From JAGRMG01 sp047975215 (GTDB lineage Bacteria; Pseudomonadota; Alphaproteobacteria; Rhodobacterales; Rhodobacteraceae): 64,000 nucleotides of DNA. Each line of letters begins with the position of its first letter. Within the stretch, counting starts at the first letter, position 1. Positions 1 through 10,402 of the stretch are shown here, piece after piece. The translations under genes were made by a program, and so were the position numbers. Under the pieces are notes generated by a model. It was not told the DNA's origin and searched no databases. It was given only the letters and a program-made list of their open reading frames with translations. The stretch covers positions 1 through 64,000 of the forward strand of contig JBKEDD010000040.1 of NCBI GenBank assembly GCA_047975215.1. Reading direction: 5' to 3'.

Positions 1-972
<972 letters not shown>

Positions 973-1008
973 ACGCGGGTCCGAAGCCCGCAACACCCGT
1001 CAACTGCC

Positions 1009-1030
1009 CCCGGATCGCTCGCGATCCGGG
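1009..1030 (+). terminator. Hairpin after acsA
   Basis: A perfect 10-bp inverted repeat (CCCGGATCGC / GCGATCCGGG) with a 2-base spacer lies 36 bases after the acsA stop. No T-tract follows, so termination is an inference from position and stem strength. Confidence 0.5.
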
Positions 1031-1138
1031 CCGCTTGGCCGTGTCGCGGCCAGGAGCGGGCACCCGGAACGGCGCACGGGCATGGACAATCGCGCGCCGC
1101 CGTGGCACCCCAATCGGGATGTACAATCGCGCGATCAC

Positions 1139-1639
1139 ATGACCGAAGAAATCATCGTCCCCGGCCCCGGCACGGCTCGTGCCTATCGCGATGCGCTGGC
1201 CTGTTTCGGCACCGGCGTCACCGTCATCACCACGCGGACCGAAACCGGCCCGCTGGCGATGACCGCGAATTCATTCGCCAGCGTTTCGCTGGATCCGGCG
1301 CTGGTGCTGTGGTGCCCGGCCAAGGCCTCGCTGCGCCACGACGCGTTCATCGCCACTGAACGTTATGTCATTCATGTCATGACCGAGGATCAGTTGGACC
1401 TGGCGCTGCATTTCTCGCGCAGCGGCGACGATTTTTCCGGCGTCGACTGGCGGCCGGGACCGCACGGTCTGCCGGTCCTGCACGGTTGCCTGGCAAGGTT
1501 CGAATGCGAACGCGAGGCGGTGCATGACGGCGGCGATCACTCCATCGTGCTGGGGCGGGTCGAACGCGCCTCTTTCCATTCCGGCAAGGGGCTGATGTTC
1601 AAGCACGGCGCCTATGGCGGGTTCTTCCGGCTGGGCTGA
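1139..1639 (+). CDS. Flavin reductase family protein
   Basis: A 166-residue flavin reductase-like, FMN-binding split-barrel protein. It shows the typical N-terminal run ALACFGTGVTVITTR, followed by MTANSFASVSLDPALV and ending in HGAYGGFFRLG. Members reduce FMN or FAD with NAD(P)H, often for a partner monooxygenase; no monooxygenase gene lies next to it here, so its partner is unknown. The ATG at 1139 was chosen because the similarity begins just after it. An upstream in-frame ATG at 1082 would add 19 non-conserved residues. Confidence 0.85.
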   Translation: MTEEIIVPGPGTARAYRDALACFGTGVTVITTRTETGPLAMTANSFASVSLDPALVLWCPAKASLRHDAFIATERYVIHVMTEDQLDLALHFSRSGDDFSGVDWRPGPHGLPVLHGCLARFECEREAVHDGGDHSIVLGRVERASFHSGKGLMFKHGAYGGFFRLG

Positions 1640-1655
1640 ACGCGCCGGGCCCGGA

Positions 1656-1910
1656 TCAAAGCTTGCGGGTCAGCCGCGACATCTGGCGCGCCTGGCGGGC
1701 CATCTTGCGAGCCTGACGTTGCTGGCGGCGCTCGGCCGGGGTGGGTTCGCCGCCATTCTCGGCGGCGCGCGGCTCAGTCGGTCGCGACGGCGCCTTCCGT
1801 TTGCCGCGCCCGACACCCGAGAGCGAGTTCACGCCCCTGTCGATTCCGAAACTGACGATCCTGTGCAGGAACACCCGCACGATCATGTTGATGATCTGGT
1901 TCGCGTTCAT
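1656..1910 (-). CDS. Small conserved basic protein, function unknown
   Basis: An 84-residue protein beginning MNANQIINMIVRVFLHR, with an amphipathic or hydrophobic N-terminus and a strongly basic Arg/Gln/Lys-rich C-terminal half (RRQQRQARKMARQARQ). I recall similar small proteins in Rhodobacterales but know no function. It lies 73 bases downstream of scpB on the same strand and may be the last gene of that operon. It converges on the flavin reductase with only 16 bases between stops. The antisense frame is also open, but the N-terminal pattern favours this one. Confidence 0.6.
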   Translation of the reverse strand: MNANQIINMIVRVFLHRIVSFGIDRGVNSLSGVGRGKRKAPSRPTEPRAAENGGEPTPAERRQQRQARKMARQARQMSRLTRKL

Positions 1911-1983
1911 TGCCAGTGCCCCTTGGTTCTGCCTGTCGCTTGCATAGGTTAAGAATGCGCCGATTTCGCGGCATTTGCCGGGA

Positions 1984-2637
1984 TCAATCCTGAAACAGTT
2001 CGGATTGCCCTTCGGCCGCGTCCTCGTCTTCGTCCTCGGCCCCCGGCGGCAGCATTCCGGGCGGCGGACGGTTTTCCAGCAGTCCGGCGGCGCGAAGCTC
2101 TTTCAGACCGGGCAGATCGCGGGCGCTTTCCAGACCGAAATGATCCAGGAATTCCGGCGTCACCACGAAGGTCACGGGCCGGCCCGGAGTCATCTTGCGG
2201 CGGCCAAAGCGGATCCACTCCATGTCAAGCAACTGGTCGATGGTGCCGCGGCTGACCGAAACGCCGCGGATTTCCTCGATCTCGGCCCGGGTGCAGGGCT
2301 GATGATAGGCGATGATCGCCAGCGTCTCGATGGCAGCACGCGACAGCTTGCGCGTCTCCACGGTTTCCTTCTGCATCAGAAACCCAAGATCGGGGGCGGT
2401 GCGGATCGCCCAGGCATCGCCGACCCTGACCACCCGCACGCCGCGCCCGTCATAGCGGCGGCGCAGGTGTACCAGCGCCTCGGCCGCATCGCAGCCATGG
2501 GGCATCCGCGCCTCCAGATCGCGCACGCTGACGGGCGCAGCACTGGCGAAGAGCACCGCCTCGACCATGCGTTCCTGCTCGGCCATGGGGGGGGGCGCGA
2601 ACAGGCTTTCGGGCGGCGTTTCGGTATCGTCCATCAA
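1984..2637 (-). CDS. scpB: Segregation and condensation protein B
   Basis: Winged-helix partner of the SMC-kleisin condensin complex, needed for chromosome compaction and segregation. The 217-residue protein has the hallmark block ETLAIIAYHQPCTRAEIEEI, followed by RGVSVSRGTIDQLLD and the second winged helix ending at VTPEFLDHFGLES. The C-terminus is an acidic Asp/Glu tail, common in alphaproteobacterial ScpB. The start overlaps the scpA stop by 4 bases (ATGA), so the two are translationally coupled. Confidence 0.95.
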   Translation of the reverse strand: MMDDTETPPESLFAPPPMAEQERMVEAVLFASAAPVSVRDLEARMPHGCDAAEALVHLRRRYDGRGVRVVRVGDAWAIRTAPDLGFLMQKETVETRKLSRAAIETLAIIAYHQPCTRAEIEEIRGVSVSRGTIDQLLDMEWIRFGRRKMTPGRPVTFVVTPEFLDHFGLESARDLPGLKELRAAGLLENRPPPGMLPPGAEDEDEDAAEGQSELFQD

Positions 2638-3422
2638 TGCGGATCCTTCTTTCGCAACTGGATCGGCGCGAAAATCTCGCTCTGACGCAGTTCGAGCCGG
2701 CCTTCCTTGACCAGTTCCAGCGAGGCGGCGAAGGTCGCCGCCGTGGCCGAACGGCGGCGTACCGGGTCGCCGTCCCAGCCTTCTGGCAGATAGCTTGTCA
2801 GATCCGTCCAGCTTCCGGCAAAACCGATCAGCCCGCGCATCCGTTCAAGCGCCTGTTCCATCGTGAACACACTGTCGCGATCCATCACGAAGGGGCGGAA
2901 TTCGTCGCGGGTGCGGATGCGGGCATAGCCCTGCATCAGGTCGAGAAGGGTCGCCGACCAGGTCACGGTGCGGATACGGGCGACATCCTCCGCCTGGCCG
3001 CGGGCGAAGAAGTCGCGGCCCAGCCGGTCGCGCCCCATCAGCCGCGCGGCAACGTCGCGCATCGCCTGCAGGCGTTCAAGCTGGAACGCCAGATGAGCGG
3101 CCAGTTCCTCGCCCGTGGGGCCGTCCTCGGCCGGATCGGGCGGCAGCAGCAGGCGTGACTTGAGAAACGCCAGCCAGGCGGCCATCACCAGATAGTCGGC
3201 GGCCAGTTCTATGCGCAGCGCCTTGGCGTGTTCGACAAAGGCGAGATACTGGCGCGCCAGATCGAGAACCGAGATGCGGCGCAGGTCGACCTTCTGCGTG
3301 CGCGACAGCGTCAGCAACAGGTCAAGCGGGCCTTCGAACCCGTCCACATCGACGATCAGCGCCTCGGCGGCCAGCCGGTCGGCAACCGAAAGCGGATCTT
3401 CGCTGAAAATGTTATCGCTCAT
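2634..3422 (-). CDS. scpA: Segregation and condensation protein A (kleisin)
   Basis: Kleisin subunit that bridges SMC heads and binds ScpB. The 262 residues start with the conserved N-terminal kleisin motif DGFEGPLDLLLTLSRTQKVD and end with the C-terminal winged helix (FAASLELVKEGRLELRQ). Length is normal for the family. It overlaps nagZ upstream by 11 bases and scpB downstream by 4 bases, which places chromosome segregation genes in one transcript with peptidoglycan recycling. Confidence 0.95.
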   Translation of the reverse strand: MSDNIFSEDPLSVADRLAAEALIVDVDGFEGPLDLLLTLSRTQKVDLRRISVLDLARQYLAFVEHAKALRIELAADYLVMAAWLAFLKSRLLLPPDPAEDGPTGEELAAHLAFQLERLQAMRDVAARLMGRDRLGRDFFARGQAEDVARIRTVTWSATLLDLMQGYARIRTRDEFRPFVMDRDSVFTMEQALERMRGLIGFAGSWTDLTSYLPEGWDGDPVRRRSATAATFAASLELVKEGRLELRQSEIFAPIQLRKKDPH

Positions 3423-4434
3423 CGCGCCGGCCGCCCATCAGAACGGAAAGTTCGGCCTCGGCCGCCGCAATGTCAAGCGGGCAAGGCACACGCCGGAGCG
3501 CCAGTGCCGCCAGCGCCCGCGCCTGTGCCGCCGGCGTCATCGTACCCGCCGCCCCGGCCACCGCGGCACGCTCGGCCAGCGTTGCGTTGCACAGCAACAC
3601 CACGTCGCAACCCGCACCCAGCGATGCACGGGTCAGATCGGTCAGATCGCCGCTGAGCGCCTTCATCGAAATGTCGTCGGTCATGACCAGCCCGCCGAAT
3701 CCGATATCTTCGCGGATCAGCCGCATGAGGCGCGGCGAAAGCGTGGCCGGAGCAGGGTCGAGCGCGTCATAGACCAGATGCGCCGTCATCCCCATGGGCA
3801 GATCGTTCAGCGCCCGGAACGGCGCGAAATCGGTGCTGTCCAGTTCCGTCGCGGATGCGACGACGCGGGGAAGATCATGGTGGCTGTCGGCCGTGGCGCG
3901 GCCATGTCCGGGAATGTGCTTCAGCACCGGAAGAACGCCGCCGTCCAGCATTCCGCGCGCCGCCGCGCGGGCCAGCCGGGCGACCGTTTCCGGGGTCTCG
4001 CCGTAGCAGCGGTTGCGCAGGAACGGATGGGTGTGGCCGAACGCCAGATCGGCCTGCGGCGCGCAATTGCTGTCGATTCCAAGGCTGCGCAGTTCATCCG
4101 CTATCAGGCGATAGCGCAGGTACATGGCACGTTCCGCCCCTGCCCCGGCACGGGCAACGAAATCGAGCGGCGCAAGCCAGTCGCGTGCCAGCGGCGGGCG
4201 TAGCCGCTGCACCCGGCCGCCTTCCTGGTCGATGGTGATCGGCGCCTCGCGGCCGACCGAGTCGCGCAATTCGTCACACAGCGCACGGATCTGCCCGGGA
4301 TTGTCGAGATTGCGGGAAAACAGAATGAAGCCGAACGGATTTGCGTCGCGAAACAGCGCCCTTTCCTCACGGCTCAGCCGCAGCCCCTCGGCATCCAGGA
4401 TCGTGGCGCCAAAATTCGCCGCGCCGATGTTCAA
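3412..4434 (-). CDS. nagZ: Beta-N-acetylhexosaminidase (peptidoglycan recycling)
   Basis: Glycoside hydrolase family 3 enzyme that removes GlcNAc from anhydro-muropeptides in the cytoplasm. The 340-residue sequence carries the NagZ signature KHIPGHGRATADSHHDLPRV, whose loop histidine is the general acid/base in the family, and the nucleophile region GLVMTDDISMKAL. It has no signal peptide, as expected. Its ATG overlaps the stop of the upstream SPOR protein (ATGA), linking two cell-wall functions. Confidence 0.93.
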   Translation of the reverse strand: MNIGAANFGATILDAEGLRLSREERALFRDANPFGFILFSRNLDNPGQIRALCDELRDSVGREAPITIDQEGGRVQRLRPPLARDWLAPLDFVARAGAGAERAMYLRYRLIADELRSLGIDSNCAPQADLAFGHTHPFLRNRCYGETPETVARLARAAARGMLDGGVLPVLKHIPGHGRATADSHHDLPRVVASATELDSTDFAPFRALNDLPMGMTAHLVYDALDPAPATLSPRLMRLIREDIGFGGLVMTDDISMKALSGDLTDLTRASLGAGCDVVLLCNATLAERAAVAGAAGTMTPAAQARALAALALRRVPCPLDIAAAEAELSVLMGGRRDER

Positions 4435-5444
4435 CGCGACGTTACCGGGATGCAGTCGGCGTTTTCCGCCACCAGCGCCGAACAGAACCGGCGCGCATCG
4501 CTCAGGTCGTCAAACCCCATCGCGCGCAGCCGGTAGAAGGTCCGGCCGCCGCTGCTGGCCTGCTGGATCACCCGGTTCTTGCCATCCAGATAGTCGCCGA
4601 ACCGCGCATAAAGACGATCCCATTCCGCACGCGCGATTTCGGCGGTGTCATAGGCGCCCAACTGCGCCAGGCGCGTACCCGCCGGCAGGCTGTCGGGATC
4701 GACATCGAGGCTGTCGGAGGCCCGGGCCGAGGCCAGCATCACGGACGCACCGCCCTGGCTGGCCGCGTCATCGGCCAGCGAACGCACTGCGCGGGCCGGG
4801 CGCGTCTGCGGGCGAAGGGAACGTTGCAGGCCGGGTGCGTTCAGAACCGCCGGGTCGGGGCGCCCCGCATCGTCCGCATTGCCGTCCGCTGCCGCACCGG
4901 CTTGTTCAGGCGGCGGCACCTCGTTGCCCGAAAGCGGTGTCGCGCCCGAAGTCAGTTCCTCGACCAGTTCCGCGATGGCGGCCTCCGACATTTGCGTACC
5001 CGCAGGATCCGCGTCCGCTTCGCCCACCGCGCGGGGCGCGGGTGCTGTTTCGGTGCCGCTCTGGGCCGCCGCCGGTTCGATCCGGCCCATCGGCGCGTCC
5101 TCCTCGCTCAGACCCACAGGTCGCGGCGCCAGGATCAGCCTGTCGGCGGGCGGCGATGCGGCGCCCTCCGCGGCCACGGCGTTGACCGCGAGCCCCTGGT
5201 AGTCGGCAGGTTCGCCGCCGGGGTTTTCCGGCTGCACCCTCAGCGGTCCTTCCAGCGCCCGCACCACCGGCACGCCGCTGACATCGCGCACCAGCAGCCA
5301 GTAGCCCCAGACGCCGACCCCGGCGACCAGCGCCAGAGAGGTCAGCGCCCCCAGCACGTTCACGAAAAAGCCAATGGACGACCCGCCCGCTTCGGGATAC
5401 GCGCCGTCCGCGCGCACGTCGCCCGCATACTCGATATCTGCCAT
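4431..5444 (-). CDS. SPOR domain membrane protein
   Basis: A 337-residue bitopic inner-membrane protein. It has a short cytoplasmic N-terminus (MADIEYAGDVRADG), one transmembrane helix at about residues 28-50 (VNVLGALTSLALVAGVGVWG), a long Pro/Ala/acidic periplasmic linker, and a C-terminal SPOR fold (from LAQLGAYDTAEIARAEW to the end). SPOR domains bind glycan strands stripped of peptides at division sites. The start at 5444 is preferred because upstream codons in the same frame read antisense through argS. It sits between argS and nagZ. Confidence 0.88.
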   Translation of the reverse strand: MADIEYAGDVRADGAYPEAGGSSIGFFVNVLGALTSLALVAGVGVWGYWLLVRDVSGVPVVRALEGPLRVQPENPGGEPADYQGLAVNAVAAEGAASPPADRLILAPRPVGLSEEDAPMGRIEPAAAQSGTETAPAPRAVGEADADPAGTQMSEAAIAELVEELTSGATPLSGNEVPPPEQAGAAADGNADDAGRPDPAVLNAPGLQRSLRPQTRPARAVRSLADDAASQGGASVMLASARASDSLDVDPDSLPAGTRLAQLGAYDTAEIARAEWDRLYARFGDYLDGKNRVIQQASSGGRTFYRLRAMGFDDLSDARRFCSALVAENADCIPVTSR

Positions 5445-5527
5445 GTCCGCCTCACTGCCCTGGTGCGCGCAATCTCCGCGACCGGGTTTTCTTGTGTCTG
5501 CCTCGGACCGGCGTTTCGGGCGGCTTG

Positions 5528-7273
5528 CTACCGCATCTCCTGCGCCGGCGTGACACCAAGAATACCAAGACCGGCGGAAATGACAACGGAAACGGCCCGT
5601 GCAAGGGCCAATTTCGCCTGACTTGTGGCTATATCCCCCTCCTGGAGGAACCGCAGGCCGGGCTGATCGTTGCCGCGGTTCCACAGGCTGTGGAAATCGC
5701 CGGCCAGTTCGTAGAGATAGAAGGCGATGCGATGCGGCTCGTGCGTGCGCGCCCCAACCTCGACCAGACGTGGCCATTCCGCCAGTTTGCGGGCCAGCGC
5801 GAGTTCCGCGTCGTCGTCGATGCGCGAAAGATCCGCGCCCGCCAGCGTGGCATCGTCGGCGGCGATCGCTGCCTCGGCGGCCTTGCGCAATACGCTCATC
5901 ACCCTCGCGTGGGCATATTGGACATAGAACACCGGATTCTCTCGGCTTTGTTCGAGAACGCGGGCAAAGTCGAAATCCAGCGGCGCATCGTTCTTGCGCG
6001 TCAGCATGTGAAACCGCGTCACATCGGGGCCGACCTGATCGACCACATCGCGCAGGGTGACAAATGTGCCCGCCCGCTTGGACATCTTGAACGGCTCGCC
6101 GTTCTGCCACAGCTTGACCAGTTGCGTCAGCTTGATATCGAGCGGCACACGCCCGTCGCCAAGCGCCGACACGGCCGCTTTCATGCGTTTGACATAACCA
6201 CCGTGATCGGCGCCGAACACATCAATAAGAGCGTCGAACCCCCTGGCAATCTTGTCATAATGATAGGCGATATCGGGTGCGAAATAGGTCCAGCCGCCAT
6301 CCGATTTCATGATCGGGCGGTCTACGTCATCGCCATGTTCGGTGGATTTGAACAGCGTCTGTTCGCGCGGCTCCCAATCTTCGGGCATCTTGCCCTTGGG
6401 CGGTTCCAGTACACCACGATAAATCAGCCCGCGTTCGCGCAGCGCGTCTATCGCGGCCTCGATCCGCCCGGTGCCGTAAAGCGATTTCTCGGAAAAGAAC
6501 ACGTCCATTTCGATGCCGAGCGCCGCCAGGTCGGCGCGGATCAGATCCATCATCGCTTCGGTGGAGAACGTGCGTGCCTCGGCCAGCCAGACCTCTTCGG
6601 GCTGATCTACCCAGGCGTCGCCGACCTTTTCGGCCAGCGCCCTGCCCACCGGGATCAGGTAGTCGCCGGGATAGGTGCCATCCTCGAACGCGACCTCGCG
6701 GCCCAGCGCCTCAAGATAACGAAGATAGACCGAGCGGGCCAGTACATCGACCTGCGCGCCGCCATCGTTGATATAGTATTCGCGTGTCACGTCATGGCCG
6801 GAATAGGCCAGCAGACCGGCCAGCGCGTCGCCGAACACCGCGCCACGGGTATGGCCGACATGCAACGGACCGGTGGGATTGGCGCTGACATATTCGACAT
6901 TGACCCGCTGCCCCCGCCCCATGTCAGAGCGGCCGAATACCTCGCCCTCGGAGAGGATCGTGGCCAGAACGCCCTGCCAGACGGAAGGCGTCAGCCGCAG
7001 GTTGAGAAACCCCGGACCCGCCACTTCGGCCCCGGCGATACGCCGATCGTCCGATATCGCGGCCGCCAGCGCCTGCGCGATGTCGCGGGGTTTCATGCCC
7101 GCCTGCCTGGCCAGCAGCATCGCCGCGTTGGTCGCCATGTCGCCATGCGCGGCATCGCGCGGCGGTTCTACGGTCACGCCCGCGAAGTCGAGCCCGCCGG
7201 GCAGCATGCCCTCCGACTGCATCGCCTTCAGGCGGTCGATGACGAGATCGCGGATCTCGGCAAAAAGGTTCAT
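5528..7273 (-). CDS. argS: Arginyl-tRNA synthetase
   Basis: Class I aminoacyl-tRNA synthetase charging tRNA-Arg, 581 residues. It has the N-terminal ArgS additional domain, the HIGH-type motif in NPTGPLHVGHTRGAVFGDAL, the KMSK loop (FKMSKRAGTFVTLRDVV), and the C-terminal anticodon-binding DALR domain (YVQYAHARVMSVLRKA). It overlaps the upstream antiporter gene by 4 bases (ATGA). An 83-base gap separates it from the SPOR gene. Confidence 0.97.
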   Translation of the reverse strand: MNLFAEIRDLVIDRLKAMQSEGMLPGGLDFAGVTVEPPRDAAHGDMATNAAMLLARQAGMKPRDIAQALAAAISDDRRIAGAEVAGPGFLNLRLTPSVWQGVLATILSEGEVFGRSDMGRGQRVNVEYVSANPTGPLHVGHTRGAVFGDALAGLLAYSGHDVTREYYINDGGAQVDVLARSVYLRYLEALGREVAFEDGTYPGDYLIPVGRALAEKVGDAWVDQPEEVWLAEARTFSTEAMMDLIRADLAALGIEMDVFFSEKSLYGTGRIEAAIDALRERGLIYRGVLEPPKGKMPEDWEPREQTLFKSTEHGDDVDRPIMKSDGGWTYFAPDIAYHYDKIARGFDALIDVFGADHGGYVKRMKAAVSALGDGRVPLDIKLTQLVKLWQNGEPFKMSKRAGTFVTLRDVVDQVGPDVTRFHMLTRKNDAPLDFDFARVLEQSRENPVFYVQYAHARVMSVLRKAAEAAIAADDATLAGADLSRIDDDAELALARKLAEWPRLVEVGARTHEPHRIAFYLYELAGDFHSLWNRGNDQPGLRFLQEGDIATSQAKLALARAVSVVISAGLGILGVTPAQEMR

Positions 7274-9141
7274 TGGTTCGCATCCTTGCTGTCGTCCCCG
7301 CCTTTACCAGAGGCACCGGCGGGGTCAATGTCGCCGTCGCGTGCCCGCGGCGGGCGCAGCGCGATCAGGCAATAGTCGGGTCCGGTCTTGGGTTCGCTGT
7401 CCTCGCGCAGCATCCGCACCGCGCCGGAAGGCGCGATAACGCCCAACAGCAGCGCCTGCGGGTTGTCCGTGCGCCAGTCCTGCCGCCCGTATTCGTCGCT
7501 CAGGCGGGTGCAGCGCACGCTCCAGCCGGCATCCGTCAGGCGCTCCAGTTCGTCATGGCCCTTGTCCGGGCCGAACGGCTTGCCGCCCAGCGTGCGCGGC
7601 AGGTGATGCAACGCGCTGTCGAACTTGCGCCGGCGCAACTGGAACACGCGGTCGCGGCCCAGATCGGGCGCGAGCTCGGTCGCGACCAGAGTATTGTAGG
7701 CATCGTTGTCGGATGCGGCGATAACGGTTTCGTACTGCATCATCTCGACCACATGTTCGGCATGTTCGGCCAGGATATCGCCGGAAAACGTGTCTATTCC
7801 TTCGGTGCGGGCCCGCCACAGACGCCCCGGGTTCGGGTCCGCGATCAGAACCGGCAGATCGGCCCGGCCCAGTGCGGCGGCCAGTGACCGCGTGAATGCC
7901 GAGCCGCCGACGATCAGAACCCCCGACCTGCGCGTAACCGTCAGATTCAGCACCCGGGCCAGCGGGCGCAGGGTGAAACCATGCAGAACCACGGTGACGA
8001 TGACCAGGATCAGCGCCAGCGGCGGGATCAGGCGGCCATCTTCGATACCGATACCGGCCAGACGTTCGGCGAACAGCCCCGACACTGCCACCAGTACGAC
8101 ACCGCGCGGCGCGGTCAGGCCGACCATCAGCTGTTCCCTGAACGGGATGCCGCTTCCGGCCAGCGACAGAAACACCGTCAGCGGGCGGACCACAAGCACC
8201 GCCAGCGCCACAAAGACGACAGCCCGCCAATTCAACTGGCCAAGCGCCGTCAGATCGACCGAGGCGGTCAGCAGGATGAATACCGCCGAGACCAGCAGCA
8301 CGGTGGCGTATTCCTTGAAACGGCGCAGATGGTCGAAACTGGCGAGATTGGCATTGGCGATCACCACGCCCATCACCGTCACCGCAAGCAGGCCGCTTTC
8401 GCGCAGGGCCGTGTCCGCCAGCGCGAACACGCCCAGGATGGTGACGACAAGCACCGCCACCTTCATGAACTCGGGCACCCAGGCCCGCCGGAATGCCTGC
8501 GCCAGCCCCAGCCCCGCGGCCAGCCCCAGCCCGGCAGCAAAGGCGATGCCGAGGATGAAATGCAGCAGCGCGATGCCGAAGTCCGAATCGTCCTGCCGCA
8601 CCAGCACCACGCCGAAGGCAAGCACCGCGGCCAGCGCGCCGAGCGCATCGTTGATGATCGCCTCCCATTGCAGCAGGGCGGCGGGGCGGCGGGCCAGTTT
8701 CGCGCTGCGCAAGAGCGGCGCGATCACCGTCGGGCCGGTAATGATCATGATACCGCCGAACACCGCCGAGCTTTGCCAGCTCAGCCCGGCGCCGAAATGC
8801 AGCGCCAGTGCCGAAAGCACCCAGCCCAGCGGGCCGCCCAGCATCACCAGACGCCCGACACCGCGCCCCGCATCCCGCAGGTCGAAGAAATTGAGCGTCA
8901 GCCCGCCCTCGAACAGGATGAAGGCCACGGCGATGGAGATCATCGGTTCGGTCAGCGGCCCGATATCGCGGTGCGGATCGAAGACGCCCAGCACCGGACC
9001 GGCCAGCAGACCCACTGCGAGCATCACGACGATCGCCGGTAGGCGCAGCCACCACGCCAGCCACTGCGATCCGACCCCCAGCGCACCGACCAGGCTGAAG
9101 GCGAGAACCGGCGTCAGTCCGCCGGCATGTTCAACTGCCAT
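7270..9141 (-). CDS. Cation/proton antiporter with C-terminal nucleotide-binding domain
   Basis: A 623-residue CPA-type sodium or potassium/proton antiporter. Residues about 10-390 are a string of hydrophobic helices with the family signatures FILFEGGLTLN and GPTVIAPLLRSAKLARR and the core EAIINDALGAL. A TrkA-N-like Rossmann region follows (SGVLIVGGSAFTRSLAAALG), then a hydrophilic tail. Such soluble domains gate transport by nucleotide binding. It overlaps dgt by 11 bases and argS by 4. The transported ion cannot be decided from sequence. Confidence 0.85.
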   Translation of the reverse strand: MAVEHAGGLTPVLAFSLVGALGVGSQWLAWWLRLPAIVVMLAVGLLAGPVLGVFDPHRDIGPLTEPMISIAVAFILFEGGLTLNFFDLRDAGRGVGRLVMLGGPLGWVLSALALHFGAGLSWQSSAVFGGIMIITGPTVIAPLLRSAKLARRPAALLQWEAIINDALGALAAVLAFGVVLVRQDDSDFGIALLHFILGIAFAAGLGLAAGLGLAQAFRRAWVPEFMKVAVLVVTILGVFALADTALRESGLLAVTVMGVVIANANLASFDHLRRFKEYATVLLVSAVFILLTASVDLTALGQLNWRAVVFVALAVLVVRPLTVFLSLAGSGIPFREQLMVGLTAPRGVVLVAVSGLFAERLAGIGIEDGRLIPPLALILVIVTVVLHGFTLRPLARVLNLTVTRRSGVLIVGGSAFTRSLAAALGRADLPVLIADPNPGRLWRARTEGIDTFSGDILAEHAEHVVEMMQYETVIAASDNDAYNTLVATELAPDLGRDRVFQLRRRKFDSALHHLPRTLGGKPFGPDKGHDELERLTDAGWSVRCTRLSDEYGRQDWRTDNPQALLLGVIAPSGAVRMLREDSEPKTGPDYCLIALRPPRARDGDIDPAGASGKGGDDSKDANQ

Positions 9142-10321
9142 GATCGCCGCCCCCCTGCCCGCCGATCAGGCGCGCGTGTTCCTGAAACGCAAAGCGGTCG
9201 GTCATGCCGCTGATGTAATCGGACACGATTCGCGCCAGCGCGGTCGCATCGCCCGCCTCGTCCACGTCCTTGCGCCACTGTTTCGGCAACCGGTCGGGGT
9301 TGGACATGAAATGCGGGAACAGGTCGTGGATTACCACCGTTACCCTGGCCCGCATCCGCACCACGCTGGGCGCGCGGTACATGCGGTCGAACAGGAAGAC
9401 GCGGATCGCCTTCAGGTCGTCGAAAACCGGCTGCGAGAAGCGGATCACCGGGCGCCCGGCATGGCGGATGTCGGCCACCCTTCGCGGATCGAGATCGCTT
9501 AGCGCGGAACGGGCATACGCAATCACGTCCTCGACCAGCACCCCGAAGAACCGGCGCAGCGCCTCGTGCCGGCGGCGATAGTAGTTCAGGCCGGGATAAA
9601 GCCTGTCGACTTCGGCGAAACACTCCGCGAGGATCGGCAGCCGCGCCAGTTCGTCGGTCGAAAACAGCTCGGCGCGCAGCCCGTCATGCAGGTCGTGATG
9701 GTTATAGGCGATGTCGTCGGCAATGGCGGCCACCTGCGCCTCGGCGCCGGCATGTGTGTGCAGTTCCAGATCGTGCCGGTGGTTGTATTGCGCAAGCGCC
9801 CAGGGGACCGCATCGGGCGCGGGGCCATCCTCCCGAAGGGATGTAACCGGCCCGTTGTGTTTGGCGATGCCTTCCAGCGTTTCCCAGGTCAGGTTCAGCC
9901 CGTCGAAACGCGCATAGTGGCGTTCCAGGCTGGTGACTATGCGGATCGCCTGGGCGTTGTGGTCGAACCCGCCGTAGGGTGCCATCAGCGCGTGCAGCGC
10001 GTCCTCGCCGGTATGGCCGAAGGGCGGGTGGCCCAGATCGTGCGCCAGCGCCACCGCCTCGGTCAGATCCGGGTTCAGACCCAGCGCACCGGCGATGGTA
10101 CGGGCAACCTGCGCCACCTCGATCGAATGGGTCAGGCGGGTGCGGTAATAGTCGCCCTCGTGTTCCACGAACACCTGGGTCTTGTGCTTTAGCCGCCGGA
10201 AGGCGCTGGCGTGGATGATCCTGTCGCGGTCACGCTGGAAACAGGAGCGGAAATGGCTTTCCTCCTCGGGCACCAGACGGCCCCGGCTGGCATCCGCGTC
10301 GGTCGCAAAGGGCGCGCGCAT
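9131..10321 (-). CDS. dgt: Deoxyguanosinetriphosphate triphosphohydrolase-like protein
   Basis: HD-superfamily dNTPase that hydrolyses dGTP, or other dNTPs, to deoxynucleoside and triphosphate. The 396 residues contain the arginine motif RDRDRIIHASAFRRLKHKTQ, then HSIEVAQVARTI, the metal-binding HDLGHPPFGHTGEDAL, and a third conserved region ADDIAYNHHDLHDGL. It is first in a minus-strand operon leading to the antiporter, and is divergent from the ErpA-type gene with 81 bases between the starts. Confidence 0.93.
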   Translation of the reverse strand: MRAPFATDADASRGRLVPEEESHFRSCFQRDRDRIIHASAFRRLKHKTQVFVEHEGDYYRTRLTHSIEVAQVARTIAGALGLNPDLTEAVALAHDLGHPPFGHTGEDALHALMAPYGGFDHNAQAIRIVTSLERHYARFDGLNLTWETLEGIAKHNGPVTSLREDGPAPDAVPWALAQYNHRHDLELHTHAGAEAQVAAIADDIAYNHHDLHDGLRAELFSTDELARLPILAECFAEVDRLYPGLNYYRRRHEALRRFFGVLVEDVIAYARSALSDLDPRRVADIRHAGRPVIRFSQPVFDDLKAIRVFLFDRMYRAPSVVRMRARVTVVIHDLFPHFMSNPDRLPKQWRKDVDEAGDATALARIVSDYISGMTDRFAFQEHARLIGGQGGGDHGS

Positions 10322-10402
10322 TCTCGGTCCTGTCCTTGTCGGCTGTCCCGCCTGCTTCTATATTGTACGGTACGTTACATGAAAACCGTCGGAGCATCTC
10401 AA

